Origin: Spirochaetales bacterium
GTDB lineage: Bacteria > Spirochaetota > Spirochaetia > Sphaerochaetales > Sphaerochaetaceae
Assembly: GCA_022771185.1 (NCBI GenBank)
Contig: JALFCJ010000027.1
Location: 1 to 7,272 of the forward strand
Direction of reading: 5' to 3'
Length of the DNA: 7,272 nt
The stretch's first letter is position 1, and each line of letters begins with the position of its first letter. This document shows, one piece after another, positions 6,784 through 7,272 of this stretch. The notes beneath the pieces were generated by a model. It was not told the origin of the DNA, searched no databases, and saw nothing but the letters and a program-made list of their open reading frames with translations. The position numbers and the translations under genes are program-made.

Positions 6784-7065
6784 TTGCATTTCGAATGGGA
6801 CTCCATCAAAACAGTCTTAAACAAAGAAAAACACAATGTTTCTTTTGAAGAAGCAAAAACCGTTTTCTTTGAAGAGAAATCTCTTCTGATTTCAGACCCA
6901 GACCATTCATCCGAGGAATAAGACCGATTTATTCTTTTTGGATTAAGTACAAAATGTCATATGTTGCCGATATGCCATTGTTATAAAGAAAATGACACAA
7001 TTCGATTGATATCAGCAAGAAAGGCTGACCGAAAGGAAGCCCGACAATATGGAGAAAGACTATAA
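6784..7065 (+). pseudogene. brnT: BrnT-family toxin gene interrupted by an in-frame TAA
   Basis: Reading one frame from TTG 6784 to TAA 7063-7065 gives about 93 residues that match the BrnT toxin signature along the whole length. The N-terminal block is HFEWDSIKTVLNKEKHNVSF, then EEAKTVFF and SDPDHSSEE. After a premature TAA at 6919-6921 come DRFILFGLS, the central strand region, and the hallmark RLISARKADRKEARQYGERL. BrnT is a RelE-fold ribonuclease toxin paired with the DNA-binding antitoxin BrnA, whose gene normally follows directly. There is no frameshift, only this one nonsense codon about half-way, so inactivation is probably recent. The start is uncertain: TTG 6784 fits the family N-terminus, has no Shine-Dalgarno, and a TATAAA box (6771-6776) ends 7 nt upstream. 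No intact brnA follows: an ATG at 7069 opens only a few codons before the possible insertion junction at 7084. Confidence 0.85.
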
Positions 7066-7092
7066 GAGATGATTATGATTTTACAGAAAAAC

Positions 7093-7134
7093 AGCCGTAA
7101 AGCTTCCACCTTTCAAGGTGGAGGATGTAAGGCT
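7093..7134 (+). repeat. Two-part stem-loop, possible TnpA recognition hairpin
   Basis: The inner stem CTTCCACC (7103-7110) / GGTGGAGG (7117-7124) has 8 bp including one T-G pair and loop TTTCAA. A symmetric 6-nt internal loop (GTAAAG against ATGTAA) separates it from an outer stem AGCC (7093-7096) / GGCT (7131-7134). There is no T-run after it, which argues against a terminator for brnT. Confidence 0.65.
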
Positions 7135-7152
7135 GAAAAATGAATGCCTCAA

Positions 7153-7181
7153 TTGTTATGAATCGTTATAAATGCTATAAT
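7153..7181 (+). promoter_or_regulatory. Strong candidate promoter of the right-edge ORF, adjacent to the start codon
   Basis: TTGTTA (7153-7158), a 17-nt spacer and a perfect TATAAT (7176-7181) with an extended -10 TGC just before it. The box ends 5 nt before the ATG at 7187 and no Shine-Dalgarno is present, so the message would be leaderless or nearly so. Confidence 0.55.
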
Positions 7182-7186
7182 AAATC

Positions 7187-7272
7187 ATGGACAGACAGGT
7201 AAAGAATGAAGCCATAAAGACAACTCTAAAACAGACCAGAGATAGAAGAAAATCTCAGGTCCCTGTCTGCGT
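7187..7272 (+). CDS. N-terminus of a possible TnpB-like protein, truncated by the window edge
   Basis: Twenty-eight complete codons starting MDRQVKNEAIKTTLKQTRDR and continuing RKSQVPVC are open to the edge. The pattern (AIKTTLKQTRDRRKSQ, leading into a Val/Cys-rich strand) resembles the start of one branch of IS605-family TnpB proteins, the RNA-guided nucleases of transposons. This is recognition from memory on a short stretch, so it is tentative. The possible IS605-like left end about 50-100 nt upstream supports it. ATG 7187 is chosen because an extended -10 promoter ends 5 nt before it and an in-frame stop closes the frame shortly upstream. Alternatively it is an unrelated cargo or chromosomal gene. 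Confidence 0.4.
   Translation, partial: MDRQVKNEAIKTTLKQTRDRRKSQVPVC

Larger units (their letters stand above)
7085..7272 (+). mobile_element. Possible left end of an IS200/IS605-type element (continues beyond the window)
   Basis: Features in order resemble the left end of IS608-like elements: TTAC at 7081-7084 (the target tetranucleotide, retained outside), AAAG at 7099-7102 directly 5' of a stem-loop (7103-7124), then a TnpB-like ORF start at 7187. The 18 nt between TTAC and the hairpin foot is close to what I recall for IS608. There is no tnpA between this end and the ORF, so a TnpB-only (IS1341-like) form is possible. The right end is outside the window, so the boundary is unproven. Confidence 0.4.

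Noticed and set aside
7093..7134. The stem-loop after brnT as an intrinsic terminator
   Set aside because: No T-run follows, the internal loop is large, and the TTAC/AAAG context fits an IS end better.

Overview
The window reads as chromosomal DNA of a diderm bacterium of modest GC content. I would guess a spirochaete (Treponema/Sphaerochaeta-like). The reasons are a signal-peptide-bearing patatin fused to what looks like an outer-membrane beta-barrel, a QueH-type queuosine enzyme, and a tRNA gene without encoded CCA. The taxonomic call is inference only; no marker gene is present.

Layout. Positions 1-125 (+) hold the last 40 codons of an unrecognised gene. It converges on a minus-strand block: queH (2435-2983), then cls (916-2442, overlapping queH by 8 nt), then a TPR-like hypothetical gene (138-872). 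queH carries out the last step of queuosine synthesis in tRNA, and cls makes cardiolipin. Divergent from queH is a plus-strand gene (3125-4216) for a membrane-anchored TPR protein with an acidic tail. It meets, tail to tail across a strong shared terminator (about 4225-4266), a minus-strand gene (4267-6276) for a secreted patatin phospholipase with a C-terminal barrel. Divergent from that gene is tRNA-Leu(CAA) (6359-6442) with its own promoter and terminator.

Right of the tRNA (6491-7272) the DNA changes character. It is AT-rich, has no intact long ORF, and looks like accessory DNA. It holds a brnT toxin gene broken by one in-frame TAA (about 6784-7065). A few bases beyond the brnT stop lies a possible left end of an IS200/IS605-type element: TTAC, an AAAG guide-like tetranucleotide and a stem-loop, followed by the start of a TnpB-like ORF at 7187 that runs off the edge.

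The most notable pattern spans the window. Four gene starts (872, 2983, 6276, 7187) lack a recognisable Shine-Dalgarno sequence. Each instead has a sigma70-like promoter of the form TTGNNN-17 bp-TANNNT, with the -10 box ending only 5-7 nt before the ATG. This predicts leaderless mRNAs. The two starts that do have Shine-Dalgarno sequences are cls (internal to an operon) and the TPR membrane gene (leader of about 25 nt), which act as built-in contrasts.
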